Assembly: GCA_026991575.1 (NCBI GenBank)
Contig: JALXBF010000105.1
Span: 79,233 to 143,232 of the forward strand
DNA from: Planctomycetota bacterium
GTDB lineage: Bacteria > Planctomycetota > Planctomycetia > JALXBF01
Direction: 5' to 3'
DNA: 64,000 nucleotides
Shown in pieces: positions 48,730-57,490 of this stretch; the first letter of the stretch is position 1, and the number at the start of each line of letters is the position of its first letter. The notes beneath the pieces were generated by a model. It searched no databases and was not told the DNA's origin. It was given only the letters and a program-made list of their open reading frames with translations. Both the position numbers and the translations under genes were made by a program.

Positions 48730-50049
48730 CTAGTGCGGCTCCAGACGGACGTCAACGTCTCGTGCTCCGACGGCCAGCTCCGGGCCGACTAGATCCTCGT
48801 ATGTTTCACGGCGTCGGACGAGCCAGTAGCGCGAGCCGGCAACCAGAACTTCCGCGGCTCGCGGCCTAGCGTTGTAGTTCGAGCTCATGCTCATGCCGTA
48901 GGCACCTGCCGAGAACACGGCAAGCAGGGCACCGTTTTCCAGCTGCGGCAAGGGCCGCTCAAGTGCGAAGAAGTCGCCCGATTCACACACCGGCCCAACC
49001 ACGTCCCACGGCTCCGTCCCCGGTATGGCCTGCTCATAATCGTCCGGCGGTGCCGGTAGCCCCTCCGGTACGGTCACCGGCCAGATTCGATGGAACGCCT
49101 GATACAGCGCGGGCCGCATCAGGTCATTCATTGCCGCGTCCTGGATCAAGAAGCGTCGGTCTCCCGCTACCTTACGGTACAACACGCGACTAACCAGGAT
49201 GCCCGCATTGCCGACGATGTAGCGTCCCGGTTCCAGCAACAGGCGGCAGCCGGTGCGTGCCACGTGCGGCAGAATCTGCTCGGCAAACTCCTTCGCCGGC
49301 CGCCCCTCACGGCCGCGGTAATGGATACCGAAGCCACCGCCGGTGTTGAACCACGCGATCGGATGGCCGGCGTCTTTCAGCCGCAGCGCAAAGTCGGCCA
49401 CACGCTCAGCCGCCGTCCCGTACACTTTCGGTTCGGTGATCTGCGACCCGATGTGCATATGCACCCCCTCGATACGCACCGCCGCAACCCTCTGGAGCCG
49501 ATCGGCCAGCGCGGCGGCACGCTCCAGGTCCATGCCGAACTTCGTCTCCTTCTTTCCGGTGGTGATATAGCGGTGTGTCCGCGGGTCGACGTCCGGATTG
49601 ACCCGCAGGGCGATGCGGGCAGGACTGCCCAAGAGCTCCGCCTGTCGTGCGATCTCCTCCGCCTCTTCCTCGCTCTCCACCTCCAACAGCAACACGTCCT
49701 TCTCCAGCGCGTAGCGAATCTCCTCGGGCGTCTTGCCGACACCGGCGAACACGGTCCGCTGCGGGTCGCCGCCCGCGACCAGCACTCGGTACAACTCGCC
49801 CCCGGAGACCACATCGAATCCGGCACCACGTTCGGTCATCAGTCGTAGGATCGCGAGGTTGCCGTTGGCTTTTACCGAATAGCACACCAGCGGGTCGGCC
49901 TCGGCGAACGCTGACCGTAGCTGCTGATAGTGATGCAGGATCGTCCGGGCGCTGTAGATCCACAGCGGCGTGCCGAATTCGGCAGCAAGTCTCGCGACGG
50001 GAACATCTTCGCAGTACAGCTCGCGGTCTCGGTAGGTGAAAAAGTCCAT
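48730..50049 (-). CDS. lysA: Diaminopimelate decarboxylase
   Basis: PLP-dependent last step of lysine synthesis, decarboxylating meso-diaminopimelate; 439 residues, alanine-racemase fold. PLP Lys in YSVKANGNLAILR, the HMHIGSQI motif, the phosphate-binding FNTGGGFGIHY, LLLEPGRYIVG and the C-terminal VCESGDFFA motif with its catalytic Cys are present. The ATG at 50047-50049 gives the family N-terminus MDFFTYRDRELYCEDVPV, with GGGAAG three bases ahead. It is followed by the HEAT-like gene. Confidence 0.97.
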   Translation of the reverse strand: MDFFTYRDRELYCEDVPVARLAAEFGTPLWIYSARTILHHYQQLRSAFAEADPLVCYSVKANGNLAILRLMTERGAGFDVVSGGELYRVLVAGGDPQRTVFAGVGKTPEEIRYALEKDVLLLEVESEEEAEEIARQAELLGSPARIALRVNPDVDPRTHRYITTGKKETKFGMDLERAAALADRLQRVAAVRIEGVHMHIGSQITEPKVYGTAAERVADFALRLKDAGHPIAWFNTGGGFGIHYRGREGRPAKEFAEQILPHVARTGCRLLLEPGRYIVGNAGILVSRVLYRKVAGDRRFLIQDAAMNDLMRPALYQAFHRIWPVTVPEGLPAPPDDYEQAIPGTEPWDVVGPVCESGDFFALERPLPQLENGALLAVFSAGAYGMSMSSNYNARPRAAEVLVAGSRYWLVRRRETYEDLVGPELAVGARDVDVRLEPH

Positions 50050-50175
50050 GGGCTTCCCAGACTTGCTGTACTTCCCGGCTAGCTCACTTACCGCCAATTG
50101 TACGGCACGGCGGCTCGGCTCTCAGCGGCCCGATGCGTTGCAGTTCGGGACACGGTCCGCACCAGCACGCCTGCC

Positions 50176-51696
50176 TCAGCGCCCGGACGCAGAGCCGGCC
50201 GGGCTGCCGAGCCAGTCGCGGACGGTGGCAAGCAGAATGCCGACCAGCAGGATCGTGAGCGTGCCCACGACCGTCGTCATCAGACTGCTGAACGGCGCGC
50301 GCAGCGGCGGTGGCATCCAAGGCGCCTGCGAGAAGCTGATCCAGGCGATCACCAACACACCCACCGTCACACTGATCGCGGCAATCGGGCTGGTTGCACG
50401 GCGCGAAATCACACCGAGCAGAAACAGGCCGAGCATTGCGCCGGCAAACACACCGGAAAGATCCCACCAAATCCGCAACAGGTTTCGGTCATCATACGAC
50501 AACGCCACAGCCACCACCGTCCCGACCACGCCCCAGAAGACCGTCGCACCGCGAAGCACAGCCATCTTGGCCCGCTCGCTACCATGAACCGCAATCGGCC
50601 GGCAGATGTCCCTGAGGGTGATCGTGGCCGAGCTGTTCAGGCTCGTGTCGATCGTGCTCATGGCCGCCGCAAACAGGGCAGCCACCAAGAGGCCGCCAAC
50701 CCCGACCGGGAGGTTGCTCGCCATGTAGTGTGGCAATGCGAAGTCGCCCACCGCCTCTGGCCTCCCCGCTTCACGGGCCAGCGCCACAACCTGCTGGCGC
50801 TGCTCCGGATGGGCCTCGTAGTACGCGAACAGAAGCGTGCCGATGAGAAAGAAAACTGCAGAGACGGGGATGTAGGTGAGGGCACCGAACCAGAGGGAAC
50901 GGCGCGCAGCGGCGATGGACCGAGCCGTGTGGTAACGCTGGATGTAGTTCTGATCGATGCCGAAGTTGGTCAGGTTAATGAAAAAACCGTAGGCGAACAC
51001 CACCCAGAACGTCCGCTGGCTCACGTCCAGCGCAAAGCTGCCCAGGGAGAACTTGTCATAAGCCACTGCCGTGCGGAACAGCTCCGGCGCCGCGGGCTCG
51101 CCTGCCAGCAACGTGATGACCACCAGCACCGCACCGGCGCTCAGCACAAGGCTCTGCATCACGTCCGTCCATATCACCGCTTCGATGCCACCGACCAGCG
51201 TGTAGAACGTGACCAACACGCCGGTCACGACAATGATCCACCGGATGTCCCAACCGGTCACCGCATGCATGCCGAGTGAGACACCCAGCAGGATCGTGCC
51301 GGTGCGAGCCACCTGGGTCAGCAGATAGCACACGACCGCGTAGATCCGGGCCCAGGGCCCGAAGCGGCGCTCAAGGTGGTGGTACGCGGAAATCTCGCCG
51401 CTGTTGCGGTACAGCGGCACAAACCAGCGGGCCGCCACCCAGGCACCGAACGGCAGGGTCAAGCTGAAGACGAAGAAGCTCCAGTTCTCGTCGTACGCCT
51501 TGCCCGGATTCCCGATAAACGTGTTGCTGGACAGGAACGTGCCAAAAAGCGACAGGCCCACCGCCCACGCCGGCAGCCGGCCGCCCGCAGCCATGAACTC
51601 ATGCGTCGTTCGGCTCCGTCGTCCTAGCCAGCAGCCCAGCACGACGACGGCAGCAACGTAGACGACGAGGACCAGCGTGTCGATCGCAGAGCTCAC
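50176..51696 (-). CDS. Sodium/solute symporter (SSS family)
   Basis: 506 residues, about 13 transmembrane helices, LeuT-type fold. The start is the GTG at 51694-51696, chosen because AGGAG lies ten bases ahead and earlier residues are low-complexity. Motifs: GRRSRTTHEFMAAGGRLPAW after the first helix, FLSSNTFIGNPG, and VAALFAAAMSTIDTSLNSSA, which contains the sodium-binding Ser/Thr region of the family. The substrate is unknown; sialic acid, sugar, proline and acetate carriers all belong here. It is divergent from a DapA-family aldolase gene across 364 bases. Confidence 0.93.
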   Translation of the reverse strand: MSSAIDTLVLVVYVAAVVVLGCWLGRRSRTTHEFMAAGGRLPAWAVGLSLFGTFLSSNTFIGNPGKAYDENWSFFVFSLTLPFGAWVAARWFVPLYRNSGEISAYHHLERRFGPWARIYAVVCYLLTQVARTGTILLGVSLGMHAVTGWDIRWIIVVTGVLVTFYTLVGGIEAVIWTDVMQSLVLSAGAVLVVITLLAGEPAAPELFRTAVAYDKFSLGSFALDVSQRTFWVVFAYGFFINLTNFGIDQNYIQRYHTARSIAAARRSLWFGALTYIPVSAVFFLIGTLLFAYYEAHPEQRQQVVALAREAGRPEAVGDFALPHYMASNLPVGVGGLLVAALFAAAMSTIDTSLNSSATITLRDICRPIAVHGSERAKMAVLRGATVFWGVVGTVVAVALSYDDRNLLRIWWDLSGVFAGAMLGLFLLGVISRRATSPIAAISVTVGVLVIAWISFSQAPWMPPPLRAPFSSLMTTVVGTLTILLVGILLATVRDWLGSPAGSASGR

Positions 51697-52060
51697 GGCA
51701 ACATTTCTCCTACCGGTGTCCCGACTCCCCGGCCCTTTGCTGCTGCCACCCCGCAGCTCGTCACGCAGAGCCGTGCCATTGTAGCGTGGCGGCTCAGCGC
51801 CCCGATCGCACCACAGGGCTCGGCCTGCAGCGGCAGCAGAGCGCACAGGGGCCGCTCCGTCACCCCGTCCTTGCACTTACCCTGTCCCCCCCCAGTTGAA
51901 CTGAGCCCTCTTATCCCGAACGACCCCCCGGAACAGCACAGGTGGACGTTTCCTACTGGCGTGCCAAGTGCCTGCGAACGGCTAGAATGCAGGCAATGCC
52001 TGCGACAGAATCGAAGCAGGACGTGACGAACCGCGCAGCCGAGCCAACGGGGTGGGACTT
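51697..52060. other. Divergent intergenic region between symporter and DapA-family gene
   Basis: No gene. It holds TAGAAT (51983-51988), a possible -10 for the plus-strand gene, and the operator-like palindrome listed separately. Confidence 0.45.
51970..52003. promoter_or_regulatory. Operator-like inverted repeats, GCCTGC / GCAGGC
   Basis: GCAGGC-AAT-GCCTGC (51989-52003) is a perfect 15-base palindrome immediately after TAGAAT, and a third half-site GCCTGC lies at 51970-51975. The position fits a repressor site for the plus-strand gene or the divergent symporter. No cognate regulator is visible nearby. Confidence 0.35.
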
Positions 52061-53020
52061 ATGACGCCGAGAAGCCCGCGGGGCATCGTAACCCCTCTTC
52101 TGACCCCAATTCTGCAGGAGGACGAACTCGACAGGGATGCGGTGCGGAAATTGATTGCCCACCAGGTAGCCGCCGGCGTCAACGGGCTTCTGCTCCTGGG
52201 AACCACCGGCGAGGGGCCCGCGGTGTGTTCGGACCTCTTTGGCGAACTGGTGGATAGGACAGTGTGGGAGTTAAAGGAACTCAATGCGGACATTCCCGTC
52301 TACGTCGCAGTGTTGTCGTGTTCTATGGCCGACCTCGGAATCCTCACCGACGTTGCCCAAGGCGTAGGCGCAGCAGGCGTCTTCGTCTGCGCACCGTTTT
52401 ATTACCGCCTAAACCGTGACGAACTGCGTCGGTGGTTTCTCGATGCCGTGGCCAAGAGCTCTCTGCCGATTATCCTCTACAACAATCCGGCCTACACCGG
52501 CGTCTCCATCGATCTCGACATCCTGGCCGATCTTATGGAGGCCGAGCATGTGCTTGGCCTCAAGGACAGTTCCGGCGATCTGGAGTATCTGACCAGCGTC
52601 ATTGAGCTGGCGGCGCGGCGGCGGCCGGACTGGGGCATCCTCGTAGGTGAGGAACAGATCCTCGTCGAAGCACTCCGCCGCGGCGCGAGCGGAGCGGTAC
52701 CCGGGGGCGCAAACCTGGTACCGGGGCTCTTTGTCGATCTGTTCAACGCTCACCGGCGCGGCGACGAGGAAACGGTCAACCGGCTGGTCGCCCAGGTCGA
52801 GCAACTTGAGCAGCTGTACGCGATCGCCGGTGGCCAGATGGCCCCGACCCGCGCACTGAAGGCCGCATTGCACCGATTGGGCATTGGAAACGGTCTGGTT
52901 GCTTCCCCGTTCTCCCCCCTCGGGACCGCGCAGCTTGAGCAGGTAGACCAGTGGTTGAGGTCATTCCAGGGGGAGGAGTACTTGCCGCGGCCTTCTGAGC
53001 AGCGCACCGGCACGCAGTGA
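52061..53020 (+). CDS. DapA/N-acetylneuraminate lyase family aldolase
   Basis: TIM-barrel class I aldolase family, 319 residues from the ATG at 52061. The GLLLLGTTGEGPAV motif, the YNNP loop with active-site Tyr, and the Schiff-base Lys in GLKDSSGD are present. The Arg that true dihydrodipicolinate synthases carry after the YNVP motif (in PxRTG) is absent: the sequence is YNNPAYTG. So a role in another 2-keto acid aldol reaction is at least as likely as lysine synthesis. The divergent symporter suggests uptake of the substrate. GGGGTGGG precedes the ATG. Confidence 0.85.
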   Translation: MTPRSPRGIVTPLLTPILQEDELDRDAVRKLIAHQVAAGVNGLLLLGTTGEGPAVCSDLFGELVDRTVWELKELNADIPVYVAVLSCSMADLGILTDVAQGVGAAGVFVCAPFYYRLNRDELRRWFLDAVAKSSLPIILYNNPAYTGVSIDLDILADLMEAEHVLGLKDSSGDLEYLTSVIELAARRRPDWGILVGEEQILVEALRRGASGAVPGGANLVPGLFVDLFNAHRRGDEETVNRLVAQVEQLEQLYAIAGGQMAPTRALKAALHRLGIGNGLVASPFSPLGTAQLEQVDQWLRSFQGEEYLPRPSEQRTGTQ

Positions 53021-53113
53021 CGGCTCGCCGGCCTGCGAGTTCGAACTACAATCGACGCCGAAGCGACGTCACCGTAAGAGCGTACCTCTGGCAAGTTGTT
53101 CGGAGTCGTCCCC

Positions 53114-53842
53114 ATGCGTACGTGGTTCCTGGCGGTCGCTGCCGTCTGCCTTGCGGCCTTCTGCGGCGTGACCTCGTCGCAGACAACGAGACCGCCGCAC
53201 GTCGTGGTCACGATCTGCGAGGATGAATATCGTGCCAAGGAAACCTTACCTCCGCTGATGCGCACGCTTGCCGACCGGCTCGGTGCCCAGTGCACCGTCC
53301 TCATCGGCAACGACGCGAAAACGGACATCCCGGGACTCGACGCTCTGGAAACAGCGGACGTGCTGGTGATGTTCCTGCGTCGCACCACCCTGCCCGCAGA
53401 GCAGCTCGACAAGTTCAAGGCCTACTTCCAACGCGGCGGGCATGTGCTTGCACTGCGTACCAGCAGTCATGCGTTCCAGAACTGGCTTGAATTCGACCAA
53501 CTCGTGCTCGGCGGAAACTATCACGGCCACTACGGCCGAGATGCCCTGCCCACTACGGTGACGGTTGCAGCGGGAGCAGCCGATCACCCGATCATTCGTG
53601 GGGTCCCGGGCCGATTCCTGTCCCGTGGTACGTTGTACAAGGCCGGCCCGCTGGCCAGCGATTGCCGCGTGCTTCTGGAAGGGCGTGCCCGTGACTACCC
53701 CGCAGAGCCCGTCGCATGGCTGCGGCGCCACAATGGGGGACTGGTCTTTTACACGTCGCTCGGTCATCCGGACGACTTCCGCTCCCCGGCCTTTCGTCGC
53801 CTGATCGCCAATGCGCTCTCCTACCTGATTGCCCGGCGCTAG
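53114..53842 (+). CDS. ThuA-like domain protein, secreted
   Basis: 242 residues with a signal peptide (MRTWFLAVAAVCLAAFCGV). The glutamine amidotransferase-like ThuA fold is shown by VVVTICEDEYRAKETLPPL, DVLVMFLRRTTLP, GGHVLALRTSSHAF, and GNYHGHYG; the usual catalytic Cys is absent as in other ThuA-like proteins. These are common in Planctomycetota, often linked to sugar catabolism. The ATG at 53114 is chosen over the one at 53096 because GGAG lies eight bases ahead. Confidence 0.87.
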   Translation: MRTWFLAVAAVCLAAFCGVTSSQTTRPPHVVVTICEDEYRAKETLPPLMRTLADRLGAQCTVLIGNDAKTDIPGLDALETADVLVMFLRRTTLPAEQLDKFKAYFQRGGHVLALRTSSHAFQNWLEFDQLVLGGNYHGHYGRDALPTTVTVAAGAADHPIIRGVPGRFLSRGTLYKAGPLASDCRVLLEGRARDYPAEPVAWLRRHNGGLVFYTSLGHPDDFRSPAFRRLIANALSYLIARR

Positions 53843-54061
53843 CGCCGCTCAGCGGGTGGCCTGAGCCCGCATGCAGGGAAGTGCTGCAACACAAATGACT
53901 CCTTCTCGAGTGACCCTGCCTGCGCTCGGCCTTCTGGCCCGCTGCCGGCCCTGTGTCGCGGCCGGTGCCGAGCACAACGGGCCGCTGTGAGCTGGCTTCG
54001 TCGCTCGGTGCCGCCAGGGCGAAGTGGGGGGTGAGCATCGCATAGGTGGCTGGCAGAAGCG

Positions 54062-54067
54062 TATAAT
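54062..54067 (+). promoter_or_regulatory. TATAAT -10 element ahead of the hydrogenase operon
   Basis: A perfect TATAAT lies 50 bases before the first hydrogenase gene, in otherwise GC-rich sequence. No good -35 hexamer is seen 16-18 bases upstream, so an activator or an extended element may be needed. Confidence 0.4.
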
Positions 54068-54117
54068 GCGCCGCTGCAGCCGTGCCAGTGGGACCACCCA
54101 TGGGAAAGGAGGCTCCG

Positions 54118-55245
54118 ATGGCGGGCACCGTGTACGTGCTCCCCAAGGAGCGGTTCCAGGAGCTGCTCGATCGGCTGAAAGCCGACGGCTATCAGGTCGT
54201 TGGCCCGGTGCTCCGCGACGGGGCGATCGTTTACGACGACCTGCACTCGGTCGACCAGATCCCGCGCGGCTGGGTTGATCAGCAGGAGCCCGGTCGCTAT
54301 CAGCTCGTACACGACCGCAGCCAACGCTGGTTCACGTTCACTCCGGGACCGCTCAGTCTGAAGCGGTTCCTGTTCCCCCCCTCCCTGTCGTTGTTTCGCG
54401 TGCGGCGTAATGGCGACGGCGTTCAGCTTCAAGTGACGATGCCCGAACCACCTCGGTACGCGTTCGTCGGCGTGCGCGCCTGTGACCTGGCTGCGGTTGC
54501 GGTGCAGGATCGCGTCTACATCGACCGGCAGGGGCTGTTCTCCGACGGCTACTACGCGGCGGCTCGGCGCAAGGCGTTGTTCATTGCCGTTGAGTGCCAG
54601 AGCTATGCGGCGACCTGCTTTTGCAGCTCGATGGGCACCGGACCGGAAGTGAACCACACGGCCGATGTCGTGTTGCTGGAGCTGGAGGACCGCTTCGTCG
54701 CTCAGCCGCGCAGCGAGCGGGGAGCGGCAGTGCTGACGCCGTTGGCGCTGGAGCAGGCCACGGACGAGGAACTGCAGCGGGCCAAGCACTACGTCCGCCA
54801 GGCAGCTGCCGACATGGAACGGCAGGTCGATCTGACCGACATTCGCGACCTGCTGCTGCGCAATCTGGAGAACCCGCGTTGGGATCAGGTCGCCACCCGG
54901 TGCATCGCCTGCGCCAACTGCACGATGGTCTGTCCGACCTGTTTCTGCTTCAGCTTCCAGGAAGTAACCGATCTGACTGGTAACGAGGCCGAACGCCGCC
55001 GCGTGGTGGATAGTTGTTTCAACCCTGAGTTCTCGTACGCCTTCGGGGTTGAGGTGCGTCAGAGCGTAGCAAGTCGTTATCGGCAGTGGCTGACGCACAA
55101 GTTTGCCACGTGGTACGACCAGTTTGGCGTCTCCGGCTGCGTCGGCTGCGGCCGGTGCATCACCTGGTGTCCAGCGGGCATCGACGTGACTGAAGAGTTG
55201 TCGGCGATTCGGGCCAGTGATGGCAGTAGGAAGGAGCAGTTATGA
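54118..55245 (+). CDS. hydB: [NiFe] hydrogenase iron-sulfur subunit (HydB-like beta subunit)
   Basis: 375 residues, cytoplasmic. Electron-transfer subunit of group 3b hydrogenases (sulfhydrogenase type). N-terminal region with Cys-containing FVGVRACDL and [17 protein letters not shown] segments, then two [4Fe-4S] motifs: [16 protein letters not shown] (about 260-280) and [16 protein letters not shown] (about 340-360). The ATG at 54118 has AGGAGG seven bases ahead, the strongest site of the operon, so this is the operon head. It overlaps the next gene by four bases. Confidence 0.93.
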   Translation: MAGTVYVLPKERFQELLDRLKADGYQVVGPVLRDGAIVYDDLHSVDQIPRGWVDQQEPGRYQLVHDRSQRWFTFTPGPLSLKRFLFPPSLSLFRVRRNGDGVQLQVTMPEPPRYAFVGVRACDLAAVAVQDRVYIDRQGLFSDGYYAAARRKALFIAVECQSYAATCFCSSMGTGPEVNHTADVVLLELEDRFVAQPRSERGAAVLTPLALEQATDEELQRAKHYVRQAAADMERQVDLTDIRDLLLRNLENPRWDQVATRCIACANCTMVCPTCFCFSFQEVTDLTGNEAERRRVVDSCFNPEFSYAFGVEVRQSVASRYRQWLTHKFATWYDQFGVSGCVGCGRCITWCPAGIDVTEELSAIRASDGSRKEQL

Positions 55246-55700
55246 CGCCACCGGAAACCATCCAGGACGTCCGCTCGCACCCGTTCTTCAAGGACCTGCC
55301 CGAGCAGGTCGTAGAAGCGGTCCTGTCCCTGGCCAAAGAACGTGATTACGCCGAGGGGGCGTGGCTGTGCCGGGAGGGCGATCCGGCCGACCGGTTCTTC
55401 CTGATCCTCTCGGGCACGGTCGCCGTCGAATTGCACGCACCGCACACAGGTAAGCGACGCATCCAGACGCTGGGCGCCGGCGACGCAGTCGGCTGGTCAT
55501 GGCTGATCCCGCCGCACCGCTGGCAGTTTGACGTGTTCACGGTCCGGCCCACACGTGTTGCGGAGTTCGATGCGCAAGAGCTCCGCAAGCTCTGCGAGTC
55601 CGACCACACGGTCGGCTACTACGTGACGAAGCGGCTGCTGGAGGTGGTCAGCCGGCGGTTGGCCGCCGCCCGCATCCAGCTGATGGACATGTACGCCTGA
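55242..55700 (+). CDS. Cyclic nucleotide-binding-fold protein within the hydrogenase operon
   Basis: 152 residues, a single cNMP-binding (Crp-like) beta-roll with no DNA-binding domain. [22 protein letters not shown] and [13 protein letters not shown] match the fold. The phosphate-binding cassette of true cAMP or cGMP binders (GELALL...RAA) is not present: the site reads [16 protein letters not shown]. So it may bind another ligand or act as a structural or sensor subunit. It overlaps hydB by four bases and precedes hydG by about 25, so it is made with the hydrogenase. Confidence 0.88.
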   Translation: MTPPETIQDVRSHPFFKDLPEQVVEAVLSLAKERDYAEGAWLCREGDPADRFFLILSGTVAVELHAPHTGKRRIQTLGAGDAVGWSWLIPPHRWQFDVFTVRPTRVAEFDAQELRKLCESDHTVGYYVTKRLLEVVSRRLAAARIQLMDMYA

Positions 55701-55724
55701 GTGCTGCAGCAGAGGGAAAGCGAA

Positions 55725-56603
55725 ATGGGGGAGCCCACGGCCCAAGAGGCAGCGGATCTGCCGGCGGCGATCATGCCGGCTGTCGCGCCCGTGTTGCCCA
55801 GCTTCGTCCGGGTGCTCCGAGTGCGCAAGGACACGCACGACACGTGGACCATCTGGCTGGAACGTCCGGATGGTTACCCAGATCATCGCGCCGGTCAGTT
55901 CAACATGCTGTACGCTCCGGGAGTGGGCGAGGTGCCGATTTCGATCGCTTCTTCGGCGCGCGAATCCCGCACGCGCATCGCCCACACCATCCGCCGGGTC
56001 GGGGCGGTCACGCGCCGCCTGACGTCACTGCGGCGTGGCGAGACGATCGGGCTGCGCGGCCCGTACGGCTCGGCATGGCCGGTGGCGGAAAGTCAAGGTG
56101 CGGACGTCGTTGTGGTCGCCGGCGGCCTTGGTCTTGCCCCCTTGCGGCCGGCCATCGTTGAACTGCTCGCGCGGCGGAAGCGGTACGGCGCGCTGGCGCT
56201 GCTCTACGGGGCCCGCACCCCAGCGGATCTGCTGTACACCGCGGAACTGGGCAAGTGGCGCAGCGTGCTCGACTTCCAGCTCCTGGTCACCGTCGATCGG
56301 GCCGACCGCAGCTGGCATGGCCATATCGGGGTCGTCACAACGCTCATTCCCGCCGTCACCTTCGACCCGCAGAACACGGTCGCCCTGGTCTGCGGGCCGG
56401 AGATCATGATGCGTTTCGCCGTCCGCGATCTACTGGATCGCGGCGTGCCGGCCAGGCGGATCTATGTCTCGCTGGAACGCAACCTCCAGTGTGCTGTCGG
56501 CTTCTGCGGCCACTGCCAACTCGGGCCCAAGTTCATCTGCGCCGACGGTCCGGTCTTTGCCTTCGATGAGATCGCGCCCTACTTCAGCGTCCGGGAACTA
56601 TAA
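55725..56603 (+). CDS. hydG: [NiFe] hydrogenase FAD/NAD(P)-binding subunit (HydG-like gamma subunit)
   Basis: 292 residues from the ATG at 55725, with AGAGGGAAA ahead; a GTG at 55701 is possible. It is a ferredoxin-NADP reductase fold: FAD domain with HRAGQFNMLYAPGVGEVPIS, NAD(P) domain with VVVVAGGLGLAPLRPAI and VALVCGPEIMMRF, and a C-terminal [2Fe-2S] site (LQCAVGFCGHCQLGPKFIC). It passes electrons between NAD(P)H and the small subunit. Confidence 0.94.
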   Translation: MGEPTAQEAADLPAAIMPAVAPVLPSFVRVLRVRKDTHDTWTIWLERPDGYPDHRAGQFNMLYAPGVGEVPISIASSARESRTRIAHTIRRVGAVTRRLTSLRRGETIGLRGPYGSAWPVAESQGADVVVVAGGLGLAPLRPAIVELLARRKRYGALALLYGARTPADLLYTAELGKWRSVLDFQLLVTVDRADRSWHGHIGVVTTLIPAVTFDPQNTVALVCGPEIMMRFAVRDLLDRGVPARRIYVSLERNLQCAVGFCGHCQLGPKFICADGPVFAFDEIAPYFSVREL

Positions 56604-56647
56604 GCCGCCACGCTGCCAGGCGGCCGAAAAGCGAAGGGCACCAGACG

Positions 56648-57469
56648 ATGGCCACGAAAAAGCCAAGAATCGGCGTTTTCAAGTTCGCCTCCTGTGATGG
56701 CTGCCAACTGTCGCTGCTGGACTGTGAAGACGAACTGCTGGCAATCGCCGATGCCGTGGAGATCGGCTACTTTCTGGAAGCGACACGCAAGCCGCTGACG
56801 GGCGAGTTTGACATCGCGCTCGTGGAAGGCTCGATCAGCACGCCCGAGCAGATCGAGCAGATCCACGACATTCGTAACCGGTCACGCATGCTGGTGACCA
56901 TCGGGGCGTGCGCGACGGCCGGCGGGATCCAGGCGCTGCGTAATTTTGCCGACGTGCGCGAGTTCCTCTCCGCCGTCTACGCCAGCCCCGAGTACATCGA
57001 CACGCTAAAAACCTCCACCCCCATCGCCGACCACGTTCGCGTCGACTTCGAGTTGCGCGGCTGTCCGGTAAGCAAGCACCATCTCGTTGAACTGATCTCC
57101 GCAACGCTGGCCGGTCGCCGCCCGAACATCCCCAGACACTCCGTCTGCATCGACTGCAAGCGCCTCGGCCTAACGTGCCTGCCCGTCGCCTACGGCATCC
57201 CCTGCCTCGGTCCGATAACCCAGTCCGGTTGCGGAGTGATCTGCCCGAGCTACCACCGCGGCTGCTACGGCTGCTTCGGACCGGCACACCGCACGAACGT
57301 TCAGGGGCTAGTGCGGGCGTACCAGTCCGCAGGCGTGCCTGAGGAAACACTGGACCTGCTGTTGCATACGTTCAATGCCTGGGCGCCAGGGTTCCGCGAA
57401 TCCACTCGATCGGTTCCCGAGGAGCTGCTGTCCCGTTCGACGGGTCCAGGCGGCAGCGGTGAGCGATAA
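56648..57469 (+). CDS. hydD: [NiFe] hydrogenase small subunit (HydD-like)
   Basis: 273 residues, cytoplasmic, no twin-arginine leader. Proximal cluster ligands appear in FASCDGCQLSLL near residue 15 and in VTIGACATAGGIQAL. The later Cys sets in RGCPVSKHH, VCIDCKRLGLTC and GCGVICPSYHRGCYGCFGPA match the medial and distal [4Fe-4S] clusters. It separates from the FAD subunit by 44 bases. The partner large subunit follows. Confidence 0.95.
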   Translation: MATKKPRIGVFKFASCDGCQLSLLDCEDELLAIADAVEIGYFLEATRKPLTGEFDIALVEGSISTPEQIEQIHDIRNRSRMLVTIGACATAGGIQALRNFADVREFLSAVYASPEYIDTLKTSTPIADHVRVDFELRGCPVSKHHLVELISATLAGRRPNIPRHSVCIDCKRLGLTCLPVAYGIPCLGPITQSGCGVICPSYHRGCYGCFGPAHRTNVQGLVRAYQSAGVPEETLDLLLHTFNAWAPGFRESTRSVPEELLSRSTGPGGSGER

Positions 57470-57490
57470 CCCGCACAGTTCCGATGAGCC

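Noticed and set aside
53839..55098. 419-residue minus-strand open frame
   Set aside because: It is antisense to hydB and to the end of the ThuA gene and has no family motif; the plus-strand genes have clear ones.
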